64,000 nucleotides of DNA, taken from NCBI RefSeq assembly GCF_019192735.1, contig NZ_JAHTKP010000034.1:1-64000 (forward strand), read 5' to 3'. A program made the translations under genes and the position numbers. Every line of letters begins with the position of its first letter. Within the stretch, counting starts at the first letter, position 1. The notes beneath the pieces were generated by a model. It saw nothing but the letters and a program-made list of their open reading frames with translations, was not told the origin of the DNA and did no database searches. This DNA comes from Kitasatospora aureofaciens (lineage in GTDB: Bacteria; Actinomycetota; Actinomycetes; Streptomycetales; Streptomycetaceae). Shown piece by piece: positions 25,826 to 34,428 of this stretch.

Positions 25826-26012
25826 GACGGTCTGTCGTCCCCACCTTCGTCGAGCCGGCGATCAACGGGCCGTACGCGCGAGGGTGCGCGGGCCGTCCGC
25901 CCACCGTAGCGCGCCCGGGCGGGTGGTCCGGCCGCCGCCGGCGATCATGCGGGCACCGGGGGCGCCCGTCTTCAGCACATGTTCCGACCACATGTTTCAA
26001 CGAGCGCGCACA

Positions 26013-26072
26013 GCCCTGGTTCCGGAGCCGAAGCCGCAGAGCCAGCCCTGGCTCCGACCCCGGAACCAGGGC
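26013..26072 (-). terminator. Nested hairpin downstream of the MOSC gene
   Basis: Perfect 13-bp arms GCCCTGGTTCCGG (26013-26025) and CCGGAACCAGGGC (26060-26072) enclose a second hairpin, GAGCCA-GCCC-TGGCTC (26039-26054). It is 47 bp past the stop of the MOSC gene and before the next gene on the same strand. Confidence 0.7.
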
Positions 26073-26118
26073 GTTCAGGAACCAGACCGTTCCGGAGCCG
26101 GGGCCGCACGCCGGGTGC

Positions 26119-26997
26119 TCACGCCCGCGCGTCGGCCGGCCAGTGCGCGCCGTCCTCCAGGACCTCGACCTCGTCGCCGAGCCGCAGCGCGCCGAGCACG
26201 TCGCCGGTCACACCGGCCGGGCGCTCGGGGATCAGGTTCTGGCCGAAGGCGGCCTTCTTCAGGAGCCGGTGGTGCCGGGCCAGGGTGCGCAGCGGCTCCG
26301 GGCCGCGCCGCTCGCCGCTCTCCTGGTCGGTGGTGGTGATGACGCACCGGCCGCAGGGCTTGACCGCCTTGAAGGTCAGGCCGCCGATCCGGATCCGGCG
26401 CCAGCCGTCCTCGGCCCACGGCTCGGCGCCGTCGACCACGACGTTGGGGCGGAAACGTTCCATCGGCAGCGGCTCGTGGCCGTCCGGGTGCTCGGCGGCG
26501 ATCAGCTCGTTGAGCCGGTCCAGCGAGGCGGTGGTGGTGAGCAGCAGCGGGAACCCGTCGGCCATGGACACGGTGTCGCCGGGTGTGCCGTAGTCCGGGT
26601 CGACGGGCCGGGCGCGCGGATCGTCCAGATGCACCAGGCGATACTCGCCGAGGTGCTCGGAGATCCACTCGTGCGCGTCCTTGGGCGCCTCGGTGGCGCG
26701 GAAGCGGGTGCCCCAGACCTCGACCTCGGCGAGCGGGTCGCCGGCCGCGACGGCGGGGGCGGTGACCTCGATCCGGGAGCCGTCGGGGGCGGTGAGGGTG
26801 AGCGTGCCGTCGGGGCGCAGGCCGGTGCGGATCTGACCGAGGGCGGCGTTCTCGCGCTGGCTGACGAAGCGGCCGGTGGGGTCGGCGAGCATCCAGCGGC
26901 GGTCTCCGGCCAGGCCCCAGGGTTCGACCGGGGCACTGTCGGGGCTCAGGCGGTACATGGACTTGACGGGGTAGACGTGGAGTCCGGTGAGCTGCAT
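26119..26997 (-). CDS. MOSC domain-containing protein (YcbX/mARC-like)
   Basis: This 292-residue protein has the MOSC N-terminal beta-barrel (1-120), starting MQLTGLHVYPVKSMYRLS, GDRRWMLAD and FVSQRENAAL. The MOSC domain follows, with FRPNVVVDGAEPWAEDGWRRI, the conserved Cys in KPCGRCVITT and FGQNLI. Members of this clade bind molybdenum cofactor sulfurated at that Cys and reduce N-hydroxylated compounds. No partner reductase or ferredoxin domain is fused. The ATG at 26997 gives the canonical family start. Confidence 0.88.
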   Translation of the reverse strand: MQLTGLHVYPVKSMYRLSPDSAPVEPWGLAGDRRWMLADPTGRFVSQRENAALGQIRTGLRPDGTLTLTAPDGSRIEVTAPAVAAGDPLAEVEVWGTRFRATEAPKDAHEWISEHLGEYRLVHLDDPRARPVDPDYGTPGDTVSMADGFPLLLTTTASLDRLNELIAAEHPDGHEPLPMERFRPNVVVDGAEPWAEDGWRRIRIGGLTFKAVKPCGRCVITTTDQESGERRGPEPLRTLARHHRLLKKAAFGQNLIPERPAGVTGDVLGALRLGDEVEVLEDGAHWPADARA

Positions 26998-27094
26998 TCC
27001 TCCATCCTGCCAGCCGCGATCGCACGGACCCGACGCCCCCTTACGCGTGCACCCCGTACGCGCACGCACCCCAAACGAACCCCCGAACGCGCAC

Positions 27095-27134
27095 GGACCG
27101 CCCGGGACGCCGTGGGGGGCGTTCCGGGCGGTCC
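27095..27134 (-). terminator. Hairpin terminator downstream of the DUF6643 gene
   Basis: Arms of 17 bp (27095-27111 and 27118-27134, one mismatch) flank a 6-nt loop, about 105 bp after the DUF6643 stop codon and before the MOSC gene on the same strand. Confidence 0.65.
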
Positions 27135-27239
27135 GTGGATGACCCGTTTCTCCGTTCGCCCGGCGCGCGGCGCGCGCCGGGTGGTGCTCAGGTGGTGCGG
27201 GTGCGGGCCGGGTGGGGTCGGCCCTGGGGTGTCAGCGGC

Positions 27240-28052
27240 TCAGTAGCCCTGGCCCTGCGGCTGGTAGCCCCCGGGCTGCCCGGCGAATCCGCCGTGGCCG
27301 GGCTCGCCGTACGGGCCCGGGCGCTGCGGCTGCATCGGGCGGACCGGCGCGACCGGCGCCATGGCCGGGCGCAGCTGGCCGCCCCCGAAGGACTGGTCGC
27401 CGCCCTGCCCCTGGAAGCCGGGGCCGCCCTGCGCCGGGCCGCTGAAGGACTGCTGGCCGCCGAAGCTCTGCGGACCGCCGTGCTGCTGGCCGCCAGGCTG
27501 GCCGGGGCCGAACGCGCCCGGGCCGCCGATCGGCTGCGCGCCGAAGGACTGCTGGCCGCCCTGGCCGCCGACGAAGGTGTTCTGGCCGCCGAAGCTCTGG
27601 CCGCCGGTCGGCTGGTAACCGCCGCTCGCCGTCTGGGCGAAGGCCGGCGCCGGCGGCTGGGGCCGCTGGTACGGCTGCGGGCCGCCGTAGCCGGGGACGG
27701 GCGGCTGCGGCGCGGAGGCGTACGCCGGCGCGGGCTGGGCCGGGATGTACGCCGTGGCGGGGCCGGCGGAGGGGCTGCTGCTCGGGCCGGGGCCCAGCGC
27801 GAGGCGGGCCGGCGGCAGCGCGGGGAGGTTGCTGCCGGCGCTCTCGTAGCCGGTGGCGTACCGGTTCTCGTAGGACGGGCCGAGGCCTGATCCGTACCCG
27901 GACGACAGGGCCGGCGGCAGGGCGGCCGGCACATTGATGGGGGCGATCTGCGGGACACCGCGTTCGGCGACAAGGCTGTCGTAAATCGGCGTGCCGGAGG
28001 AGAAGGACGGAGAGGGGTAGCCGACTCCGTCGTAGGAGCGGGGCGAGGTCAT
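27240..28052 (-). CDS. DUF6643 family Gly/Gln/Pro-rich protein
   Basis: This 270-residue low-complexity protein starts MTSPRSYDGVGYPSPSFS, then TPIYDSLVAERGVPQIAPI, the conserved N-terminal block of DUF6643 proteins of streptomycetes. The rest is rich in Pro, Gly, Gln and aromatic residues, with repeated GGQ-SFGGQ units between residues 150 and 220. No enzymatic motif, signal peptide or membrane helix is visible. It may be a disordered scaffold or surface-related protein, but its function is unknown. The region upstream (28053-28200) is relatively AT-rich and probably holds its promoter. Confidence 0.78.
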   Translation of the reverse strand: MTSPRSYDGVGYPSPSFSSGTPIYDSLVAERGVPQIAPINVPAALPPALSSGYGSGLGPSYENRYATGYESAGSNLPALPPARLALGPGPSSSPSAGPATAYIPAQPAPAYASAPQPPVPGYGGPQPYQRPQPPAPAFAQTASGGYQPTGGQSFGGQNTFVGGQGGQQSFGAQPIGGPGAFGPGQPGGQQHGGPQSFGGQQSFSGPAQGGPGFQGQGGDQSFGGGQLRPAMAPVAPVRPMQPQRPGPYGEPGHGGFAGQPGGYQPQGQGY

Positions 28053-28319
28053 GGGGCATACGGTAAGCCCACAATGCGCCTGCTGAGGAGAGCGGGAGGG
28101 GGAGCAGTTCGAGTGTTTACACAGTCTTCGCTCGCACAAAGGTTTCGAAAGTAGGAAGAACGGACATACCGGCATTCAGTTCCGGACAACCTCGACGCGC
28201 CGTCAGTGATCGAACAGCGCCCGGACGGCGGACCGGCGAACCCTTGGGGTGACCGGGCGGTGCCGGGGTCTGGGTCCGGGGGAGAAACTTTTACGGATGG
28301 GGCGTGCGCGGGCGCGTTC

Positions 28320-28349
28320 GAGCCCCCGCCGACGGTGCGGCGGGGGCTC
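28320..28349 (-). terminator. Hairpin terminator downstream of mscL
   Basis: Perfect 12-bp arms GAGCCCCCGCCG (28320-28331) and CGGCGGGGGCTC (28338-28349) flank a 6-nt loop, 57 bp after the mscL stop. Confidence 0.75.
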
Positions 28350-28406
28350 GTGAATGTTTCGGGGATAAAGACCCCGTCAGTGCCTCTGGCGCCTGGTCAG
28401 CACCGG

Positions 28407-28856
28407 TCAGTGCGACTGCAGCGCCTGGGCCTGCGCCGGCAGGCCGGGGCGGGCGCCGACCTCCGAGGTGCAGAACGAGCAGCGGGTCGCCGCGGCCGGG
28501 ATCGAGCTCAGGCACTCCGGGCAGTCCACCTTGGGCGCCGGCACGGGCTTGGCCGACTCGAAGCGGGTCTGGAGCTTGCCGACCGGTACTACCACGGCGA
28601 AGTAGATGACCGCGGCGACCAGGAGGAAGCTGATCAGCGCGTTGACGAAGACGCCGTACGGGAACCGGGTGCCGGCCACGTCGAAGGTCTTCTGGGTGAA
28701 GTCGCCGACGGCGCCGGTCGCGACCCCGATGAGCGGCGTGAGGAAGGCGGTCACGAACCCGGTGACGACGGCGGTGAAGGCCGCGCCGATCACGATGCCG
28801 ACCGCGAGGTCCACCACGTTTCCGCGCAGCAGGAAGCTGCGGAATCCCTTGAACAC
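28407..28856 (-). CDS. mscL: Large-conductance mechanosensitive channel with C-terminal zinc ribbon
   Basis: This 149-residue MscL begins MFKGFRSFLLRGNVVDLAVGIVIGAAFTAVV (first transmembrane helix, gate side) and has a second helix FVNALISFLLVAAVIYFAVVV. It opens under membrane tension to release solutes during osmotic downshock. The C-terminus adds a likely zinc ribbon, CPEC-x10-CSFC, seen in actinobacterial MscL but not in the E. coli protein. The GTG at 28856 has GGAG six bases upstream and matches the family N-terminus; the frame upstream is spurious. Confidence 0.93.
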   Translation of the reverse strand: MFKGFRSFLLRGNVVDLAVGIVIGAAFTAVVTGFVTAFLTPLIGVATGAVGDFTQKTFDVAGTRFPYGVFVNALISFLLVAAVIYFAVVVPVGKLQTRFESAKPVPAPKVDCPECLSSIPAAATRCSFCTSEVGARPGLPAQAQALQSH

Positions 28857-29065
28857 CGGGTACTCCAAATCCGTACGGGGGAGGGGGAGGTGGGGCCGCA
28901 TGGCGGCGCCCCGGCCGGACATCCTGCCGACCGGCCCGGGCCGAGGTCCAACCGCGTTCACCCGATCCGCCTAACCGGCCGCGGACCGCACGGTCGGCGG
29001 GCAGGCGATGCGCGGGCGCTCCGCGTACGGGTCGATCCCGGCCGCCTCGTGGCCACCGCCTCCGC

Positions 29066-30202
29066 TCAGGCCGGGCGCAGGCGCAGCGAGCGTTCGTAGA
29101 ACTCGACCGTCTGCGCCGACACTTGATGCAGCGTGAACGAGGTGAGGAAGCGCGCCCGCGCCGCCTGTGCCCGCGCGCCGGCCGCCGACCGGTCCGCCAG
29201 CGTGTCGGCGATCGCCGCCGCCAGCTCGGCCGGCCGCTCCGGCGGCACCAGCCGGGCGTAGTCCTCCGAACCGACCGTCTCGCGCAGCCCCGGCAGGTCC
29301 GTGCAGACCAGCGGCACGCCCACGCCCATCGCCTCGATCGCCGCGCCGCCCTGGCCGTCCCGACGGGCCGGCACCGCGACCGCGTCGGCGGCGGCCATCA
29401 GGTCGGCCACGTCGTCGCGCGGCCCGAGGAAGCGCACGTTCCCGGCCACCCCGGCGAGCGCGTGCAGCCGCGCCGTCTCGGGGCCCTCGCCGCCCGCGAG
29501 CAGCAGGACGGCCTCGGGCTCCGCGCGCCGCACCGCGGGCCAGGCGTCGAGCAGCACGTCCAGGCCCTTCCGGTACTGCTGGCACGCGGCGACCAGCACC
29601 ACCGGCACGTCCCCGGGCAGCTCCAGCGCGCCGCGGACCTCGGCCCGCCGCTCCGGGGTCGCGGTGCCGAGCAGCTCCGGGTCGCGCCCGCGGGGCACCA
29701 CGTCGATCCGCTGCCGGGGTACCCGCAGCCGTTTCGCCGTCGTGGCGGCGACGTACCGGGTGAGCGCGTGGAAGCGGCGGGTGCCGCGCGCGGTTGCCGC
29801 GTCGAGGGCCTGCGCCGGGCGGAGCCCGCCCGGTCGGTCCGGCCCCGACGGCGGGTCGACCAGGCTGGACACCACCGGCGTGCGGGCGGCGAACGCGGCG
29901 GCCTGGGCGAGCAGGTCGGAGCGGTGCGCCCCGGCGTGGCGCGTGGTGTGGACGAGGTCGGGCCGCCGTTCGCGGATCAGCCGGTGCAGCGCAGCGGCCG
30001 TACCGGCCCGGCCGGGGCGGCCGACGGCGAACACGGCGGCGCCCGCCTCGGTGAGCTCGGGCTGGCAGCCGTCGGGCGCGTCGTGGAGGTACGCGACGTC
30101 CAAGGTGACGCCGGCGCGCACCAGTTGGGGCGTCATCGCGACCAGCGCGCGCCCGGCCGCGCCGAGCCGGCTCGCGCTGTCGATCACCTGAAGCACATGC
30201 AC
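29066..30202 (-). CDS. Glycosyltransferase family 4
   Basis: This 378-residue GT-B enzyme has the N-terminal nucleotide-like fold with VLQVIDSASRLGAAGRALVAM and LVHTTRHAGAHRSDLLAQ. The C-terminal donor-binding half has VLVAACQQYRKGLDVLLDAW, VRFLGPRDDVADLMAAADAVAVPARRDGQGGAAIEAMGVGVPLV (the E-x7-E motif) and LRETVG. It should transfer a sugar from a nucleotide donor, probably to an envelope glycan. The GTG at 30202 is the last start before the conserved first strand. It is divergent from another GT4 gene at 30495. Confidence 0.87.
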   Translation of the reverse strand: MHVLQVIDSASRLGAAGRALVAMTPQLVRAGVTLDVAYLHDAPDGCQPELTEAGAAVFAVGRPGRAGTAAALHRLIRERRPDLVHTTRHAGAHRSDLLAQAAAFAARTPVVSSLVDPPSGPDRPGGLRPAQALDAATARGTRRFHALTRYVAATTAKRLRVPRQRIDVVPRGRDPELLGTATPERRAEVRGALELPGDVPVVLVAACQQYRKGLDVLLDAWPAVRRAEPEAVLLLAGGEGPETARLHALAGVAGNVRFLGPRDDVADLMAAADAVAVPARRDGQGGAAIEAMGVGVPLVCTDLPGLRETVGSEDYARLVPPERPAELAAAIADTLADRSAAGARAQAARARFLTSFTLHQVSAQTVEFYERSLRLRPA

Positions 30203-30494
30203 AGGCCACCCCCGCCCCTCACCGGGTGCGTCCGTTCTCCCGTGCCGGACGCGCCCTGACTGCCGATCAGCATCGCAGGTGCTCCGGCGGACCCGCCAGC
30301 GATTACGCGTGTGGGGAACGCCGCAGGGGCGGCCGGGTGGGCGCGCGGGGCGAACCGGGGCGCACGGCGGTCGCAACCGGCGCACGACCGCGCCCGACCG
30401 GCGCACGCGAGGGGTATCCGCGCGGGCGCACGGACCACCAACGGGTTGTGCGAAGGGGCTGTACAGCGCGTGACGCTGTGCCAAGGTCGTTGCC

Positions 30495-31820
30495 ATGCCC
30501 GACGATACCTGCGATACGTCGGCCGACCCGGCCGAAACCCGTCCCCGCATCCTGCATCTGATCAGCGATTCCCGCCGCAGTGGCGCCCAGAACTTCGCCC
30601 GGGACCTGCACCACGAGATGCGCCGTCGAGGCCAGTCCTCCGCCCTGATGGCCCTCGCGCCGAACCCCGCCTCCCGCTCCGGGACCAGGTCCTCCCCGCG
30701 CCCCGGCCCCCGCTCGGACGACCGCGCGACAGACGAGCCCGCGATAGACAGGCCCGCGATGGACGACCGCGCGATACCGGAGACGCCCGGCGCGCAACCG
30801 CAGGTGCCCGCCCCGCCCCCGGCGCCCGCCGGAACCATGAAGCTCGAAACCCCCGAAGCGCCTGACGCCCCCGGCGCCCGCACCGCCACCGTGCTCGGCC
30901 CTCGCCGCCTGCACCCGGCCACCCTGCTGGCCCTGCGCTCCGCCGCCCGCGCCGCCGACGTCGTCCTCGCCCACGGCTCGGACACCCTCGCCGCCTGCGC
31001 TCTCGCCCTGGCCGGCACCCGCATCCCGTTCGTCTACGTCTCCGTCGGCCACCCCCGCTACTGGACCGGGACGGCGCTGCGCCGGTTCCGCGGCGGCGCC
31101 CTCCTCCACCGGGCCGCCGCCGTCACCACCCTCACCGACGAGGCCCGTGCGGTCCTGGAGGAGCACTTCCGGCTGCCCGGCGGCAAGGTCAGGGTCATCC
31201 CCAATTCCCGTGCTGCCGAGAGCTATCCGCCCGCCGAAGGCCGCGACGAGCGGCGCGCCGCCCGGCACGCGCTCGGCCTGCCTGCGGACGTCCTGCTGGT
31301 CGCCTGGATCGGCGCGATCGCTCCCGAGAAGCGGCTCGACCTGGCCCTCGACGTCCTCGACCGGCTCCCCGACGTCCGCCTCGCCGTCGCCGGCGACGGC
31401 CCGCTGCGCGAGGTCCTGGCCCGCCACCCGGCCGCCGCCCGGGCCCACTTCCTCGGCGCCCTGCCGGACCCGGTCCCGCTGTACCGGGCCGCCGACGCGG
31501 TGCTGCTCACCAGCGACAGCGAGGGCGTGCCCGGCGCGCTCATCGAGGCGGCGCTGGCCGGGGTGCCCGCGGTGGCCACCGACGTCGGCTGGGTGCGCGA
31601 GGTGGTCCGGGACGGCGCCACCGGCGCGCTGGTCGCCCCTGGGGACCCGCTGGCGCTCGCCGAGGCGCTGGCCAAGGTGCTGGCCTGCAACCGTGCTGGC
31701 CTGGGCGCAGCCGCCCGGGCGCACGCGCTGGCGCACTTCGAGCTCGGCGCGGTCGTGGACGCCTGGCAGCGGCTGGTCGCCGACGTGTGGGCCGAGAGCC
31801 GGGCGGCGCTGCAGACCTGA
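30495..31820 (+). CDS. Glycosyltransferase family 4 with disordered insertion
   Basis: This 441-residue GT-B enzyme starts with ILHLISDSRRSGAQNFARDL and ends with the donor domain: VAWIGAIAPEKRLDLALDVLDRL, HFLGALPDPVPLYRAADAVLLTSDSEGVPGALIEAALAGVPAV. Between the first helices and the next strand (about residues 55-130) lies a low-complexity insertion with repeated DRA-DEPAID-RPAMD-DRAIPE units and Pro/Ala runs, which most GT4 proteins lack. The pairing with the divergent GT4 suggests a shared glycan product. A 290-bp region separates the two and shows no clear operator. Confidence 0.85.
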   Translation: MPDDTCDTSADPAETRPRILHLISDSRRSGAQNFARDLHHEMRRRGQSSALMALAPNPASRSGTRSSPRPGPRSDDRATDEPAIDRPAMDDRAIPETPGAQPQVPAPPPAPAGTMKLETPEAPDAPGARTATVLGPRRLHPATLLALRSAARAADVVLAHGSDTLAACALALAGTRIPFVYVSVGHPRYWTGTALRRFRGGALLHRAAAVTTLTDEARAVLEEHFRLPGGKVRVIPNSRAAESYPPAEGRDERRAARHALGLPADVLLVAWIGAIAPEKRLDLALDVLDRLPDVRLAVAGDGPLREVLARHPAAARAHFLGALPDPVPLYRAADAVLLTSDSEGVPGALIEAALAGVPAVATDVGWVREVVRDGATGALVAPGDPLALAEALAKVLACNRAGLGAAARAHALAHFELGAVVDAWQRLVADVWAESRAALQT

Positions 31821-31945
31821 GGACGTGCAGCCCGGAGGACGTGAGAGCCTGAGACAGGCCACAGGCTACTCCGAACGGGCGAATCCGCCCCCACCCGCCC
31901 CGCGCAACTCGCCGGTAACGAACCGTCACCGCCACACTGCCCGGT

Positions 31946-32644
31946 GTGAAACCTGCGAAGTCTGTGAAGCCTGTGTCGAAGGCGCTGCTGAGGTCCACCG
32001 TCCTGCTCGCGGTCGCCGCCGGGATCGCCGCGTCGCCCGTCCAGGCCGGCGCGGCCACCCACCGACAGCCCGCCGAGGGCGTCCAGTACGTGAAGCTCGA
32101 CCACCCGCAGCCGGTGCGCGAGGCGGCCCGTACCGAGGCGGTCGAGTTCTTCTGGTACGACTGCGGCCACTCGCAGCAGCTGGAGCAGCCGCTCCAGGCC
32201 TGGGCCGAGAAGCACCGCGCGGACGTCGCCCTCCGGCGCGTCCCCGCGATCTGGCCGGGCAGCCCCGAGGAGGGCGTGCAGCGCGGCCACGCGCGCCTGT
32301 ACTACACGCTGGAGCGCCTGGGCCTGGTCGAGCGGCTGCAGACGAGTGCGTTCCGCTCGGTGCACAACGACAAGGCCGACCTCACCACCGAGGCCACCGC
32401 CACCGAGTGGGCGGTGCGCCACGGCGTCGACGCGCAGCAGTTCGGTCAGGCGTACCGCTCCGACGCCGTGCGGCAGTCGGTCGACGACGCGGCCGCCCAG
32501 TTCGTCCGCTACGGCGTCAACGAGCTGCCCACGGTGGTCGTCCAGGGCGAGTACCGCACCTCGCCGACCAAGGCGGGCGGCGTCGACGCGATGCCCGAGG
32601 TGCTGGACTACCTGGTCCAGCAGGAGCAGCTGCGCAAGCGCTGA
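31946..32644 (+). CDS. Secreted DsbA-like thioredoxin-fold protein with CGHS active site
   Basis: This 232-residue protein has a Sec signal peptide (about 1-37, LLRSTVLLAVAAGIAASPVQAGA). The DsbA fold follows with EFFWYDCGHSQQLEQPLQ, where the usual CPHC is CGHS: the second Cys is replaced by Ser. The helical insert and the cis-Pro loop ELPTVVVQGEYRTSP are normal. Without the resolving Cys it cannot act as an ordinary disulfide oxidase; it may act as an isomerase or reductase with one thiol, or as a binding protein. The GTG at 31946 gives the intact signal peptide. Confidence 0.8.
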   Translation: MKPAKSVKPVSKALLRSTVLLAVAAGIAASPVQAGAATHRQPAEGVQYVKLDHPQPVREAARTEAVEFFWYDCGHSQQLEQPLQAWAEKHRADVALRRVPAIWPGSPEEGVQRGHARLYYTLERLGLVERLQTSAFRSVHNDKADLTTEATATEWAVRHGVDAQQFGQAYRSDAVRQSVDDAAAQFVRYGVNELPTVVVQGEYRTSPTKAGGVDAMPEVLDYLVQQEQLRKR

Positions 32645-32711
32645 TACCCCTGCTCCGCCGGGCCGGTGACGCGGGCTCAGTCGTCAGGAAGCAGCCGAGG
32701 AAACCGCCAAC

Positions 32712-32741
32712 CTAACGGTTCTGATGCTGTTTAATGGTTAG
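32712..32741. promoter_or_regulatory. Possible operator upstream of the alpha/beta hydrolase
   Basis: CTAAC (32712-32716) and GTTAG (32737-32741) form an inverted pair around a 20-bp AT-richer spacer that ends at the hydrolase start. The position fits a repressor site, but the arms are short and no regulator is adjacent. Confidence 0.35.
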
Positions 32742-32742
32742 C

Positions 32743-33618
32743 ATGAGCGAGCTGACGATCCCGCACGTCCACCACCGCCACGTCGATCTCGACGGCCTGC
32801 GCGTGTTCTACCGCGAAACCGGCCCGGCCGACGCCCCCGTCCTCCTGCTGCTGCACGGCTTCCCGTCCGCGTCGCACCAGTACGCCCGACTCCTCGACGC
32901 GCTCGGTACCCGCTACCGCCTGATAGCGCCCGACTATCCCGGCTTCGGCCACAGCGACAGCCCCGCGCCGGACGCCTTCCGCTACCGCTTCGACACCCTC
33001 GCCGACGTCGTCGAACGCTTCTGCCTCGCGCTCGGCCTCGACCGGTTCGCGCTGTACGTCTTCGACTTCGGCGCCCCCGTCGGCCTGCGCCTGGCCACCC
33101 GCCGGCCCGAGTGGATCACCGGCCTGGTGGTCCAGAACGGCAACGCCTACGACGAGGGACTCTCCGACCAGGCACGGGAGTTCATCGCCAACCGGCACGG
33201 CGTCGAGGGCGCCGCCGAACGGGCCCGCGCGATCCTCACCCTGGAGATCACCCGCAGCCAGTACGAGGGCGGCACCGGCGACCCGACCCTCGTCGCCCCC
33301 GACGGCTGGACGCTCGACCAGCACTTCCTCGACCTGCCGGGCCGCAAGGACATCCAGGTCGAACTCGCCCTCGACTACCACTCCAACGTCGAGCTCTACC
33401 CCGTCTGGCAGGAGTGGCTGCGCACCAACCGCCCGCCCACACTGATCGTTTGGGGACGGAACGACCCGTTCTTCACCGAGGCCGGAGCCCGTGCCTACCT
33501 GCGTGACCTGCCCGACGCCGAACTGCACGTCCTCGACACCGGGCACTTCGCGCTGGAGGAGAAGCTGCCCGAAATCGCCCCGCTGATCGACGACTTCCTC
33601 GCACGTACGCAGAAGTGA
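32743..33618 (+). CDS. Alpha/beta hydrolase with Asp nucleophile (epoxide hydrolase/dehalogenase-like)
   Basis: This 291-residue alpha/beta hydrolase has the oxyanion motif LLHGFPSASHQY. Its nucleophile elbow reads YVFDFGAPVGLRLA, with Asp where esterases have Ser. The acid loop WGRNDPFF and the His loop LDTGHFALEE complete the triad. Asp nucleophiles are typical of epoxide hydrolases and haloalkane dehalogenases. Length and cap position agree, but the substrate is unknown. The ATG at 32743 matches homologous starts; an ATG at 32734 would add only three residues. Confidence 0.83.
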   Translation: MSELTIPHVHHRHVDLDGLRVFYRETGPADAPVLLLLHGFPSASHQYARLLDALGTRYRLIAPDYPGFGHSDSPAPDAFRYRFDTLADVVERFCLALGLDRFALYVFDFGAPVGLRLATRRPEWITGLVVQNGNAYDEGLSDQAREFIANRHGVEGAAERARAILTLEITRSQYEGGTGDPTLVAPDGWTLDQHFLDLPGRKDIQVELALDYHSNVELYPVWQEWLRTNRPPTLIVWGRNDPFFTEAGARAYLRDLPDAELHVLDTGHFALEEKLPEIAPLIDDFLARTQK

Positions 33619-33636
33619 CGTACGCAGCAGGCGGGT

Positions 33637-34383
33637 TCAGTCCCGGCGCAGCAGGTACGTGACGAACCCGAGCGTGCCCCGGTGCCCGTGCAGCCACTCG
33701 GTGCGGTGCCGGTCGGCGGCCTCGCGGACGGCCGCCGCGTCCGGGTCCTCCGGGTGGTCAAGCGCCCACTCGGCGAGCGTGCCGGTCCAGGAGAACTCGT
33801 AGGCGTCCCACTCCTGTTGACTGCTGATGTGGCCGTCCACCGGCGTCCAGCCGTCCCGGACGAGCCGGCCCGTGGTGGTCGCCAGATCCGCGTAGTCGTC
33901 CCGGGCCGCGCCCAGCGCCTCCAGCGCGGCCCGGGACGGCTCGCGCTCCCAGAAGCTCTCGCCGATCAACACCCGGGCGCCCGGCGCCAGTTGCTCGCGG
34001 ACCGCCGCCAGGGCCGGTCGCAGGCCACCGAACGCGTGCGTCGCGTCGACGATCAGCACCAGGTCGAACGGCTCGGCCGCGGCGAACTCTCGGACGTCGG
34101 CGTGGTGCAGGCCGATCCGGCGCACCACGCCCACCGCGGTGGCCGTCTCCCGGGCCCGGGTCAGCGCCTGCGCGTCCAGGTCCACCCCGACCGCCCGCCA
34201 GCGCGGGCGCGCGGCCAGCGCCCGGACCAGCCAGGCGCCCTCGCCGCAGCCGAGATCCAGCGCCCGGCCGACCTCGGTGTGGGCGGTGGCGCGCTCCAGC
34301 AGACGGGCCACCGACTCGTCCGCGAGCGGCGCCGCGATCGGATGGCGGGCATGGGCGAGACGGGAGAGCCGTTGACGGTCCAT
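33637..34383 (-). CDS. Class I SAM-dependent methyltransferase
   Basis: This 248-residue protein has motif I, RALDLGCGEGAWLVRALA, motif II/acidic loop AVGVDLDAQAL, and HHADVREFAAAEPFDLVLIVDATHAFGG as motifs III-IV. It should transfer a methyl group from SAM to a small molecule. The C-terminal half, with ISSQQEWDAYEFSWTGTLAEWA, looks like a specific substrate domain. It is convergent with the hydrolase gene, 18 bp apart. No cofactor partner is adjacent. Confidence 0.82.
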   Translation of the reverse strand: MDRQRLSRLAHARHPIAAPLADESVARLLERATAHTEVGRALDLGCGEGAWLVRALAARPRWRAVGVDLDAQALTRARETATAVGVVRRIGLHHADVREFAAAEPFDLVLIVDATHAFGGLRPALAAVREQLAPGARVLIGESFWEREPSRAALEALGAARDDYADLATTTGRLVRDGWTPVDGHISSQQEWDAYEFSWTGTLAEWALDHPEDPDAAAVREAADRHRTEWLHGHRGTLGFVTYLLRRD

Positions 34384-34428
34384 CCGAGCAGTATGGAGTC
34401 CGACCGGCCGCTCGCGCTCGGGAACGCC

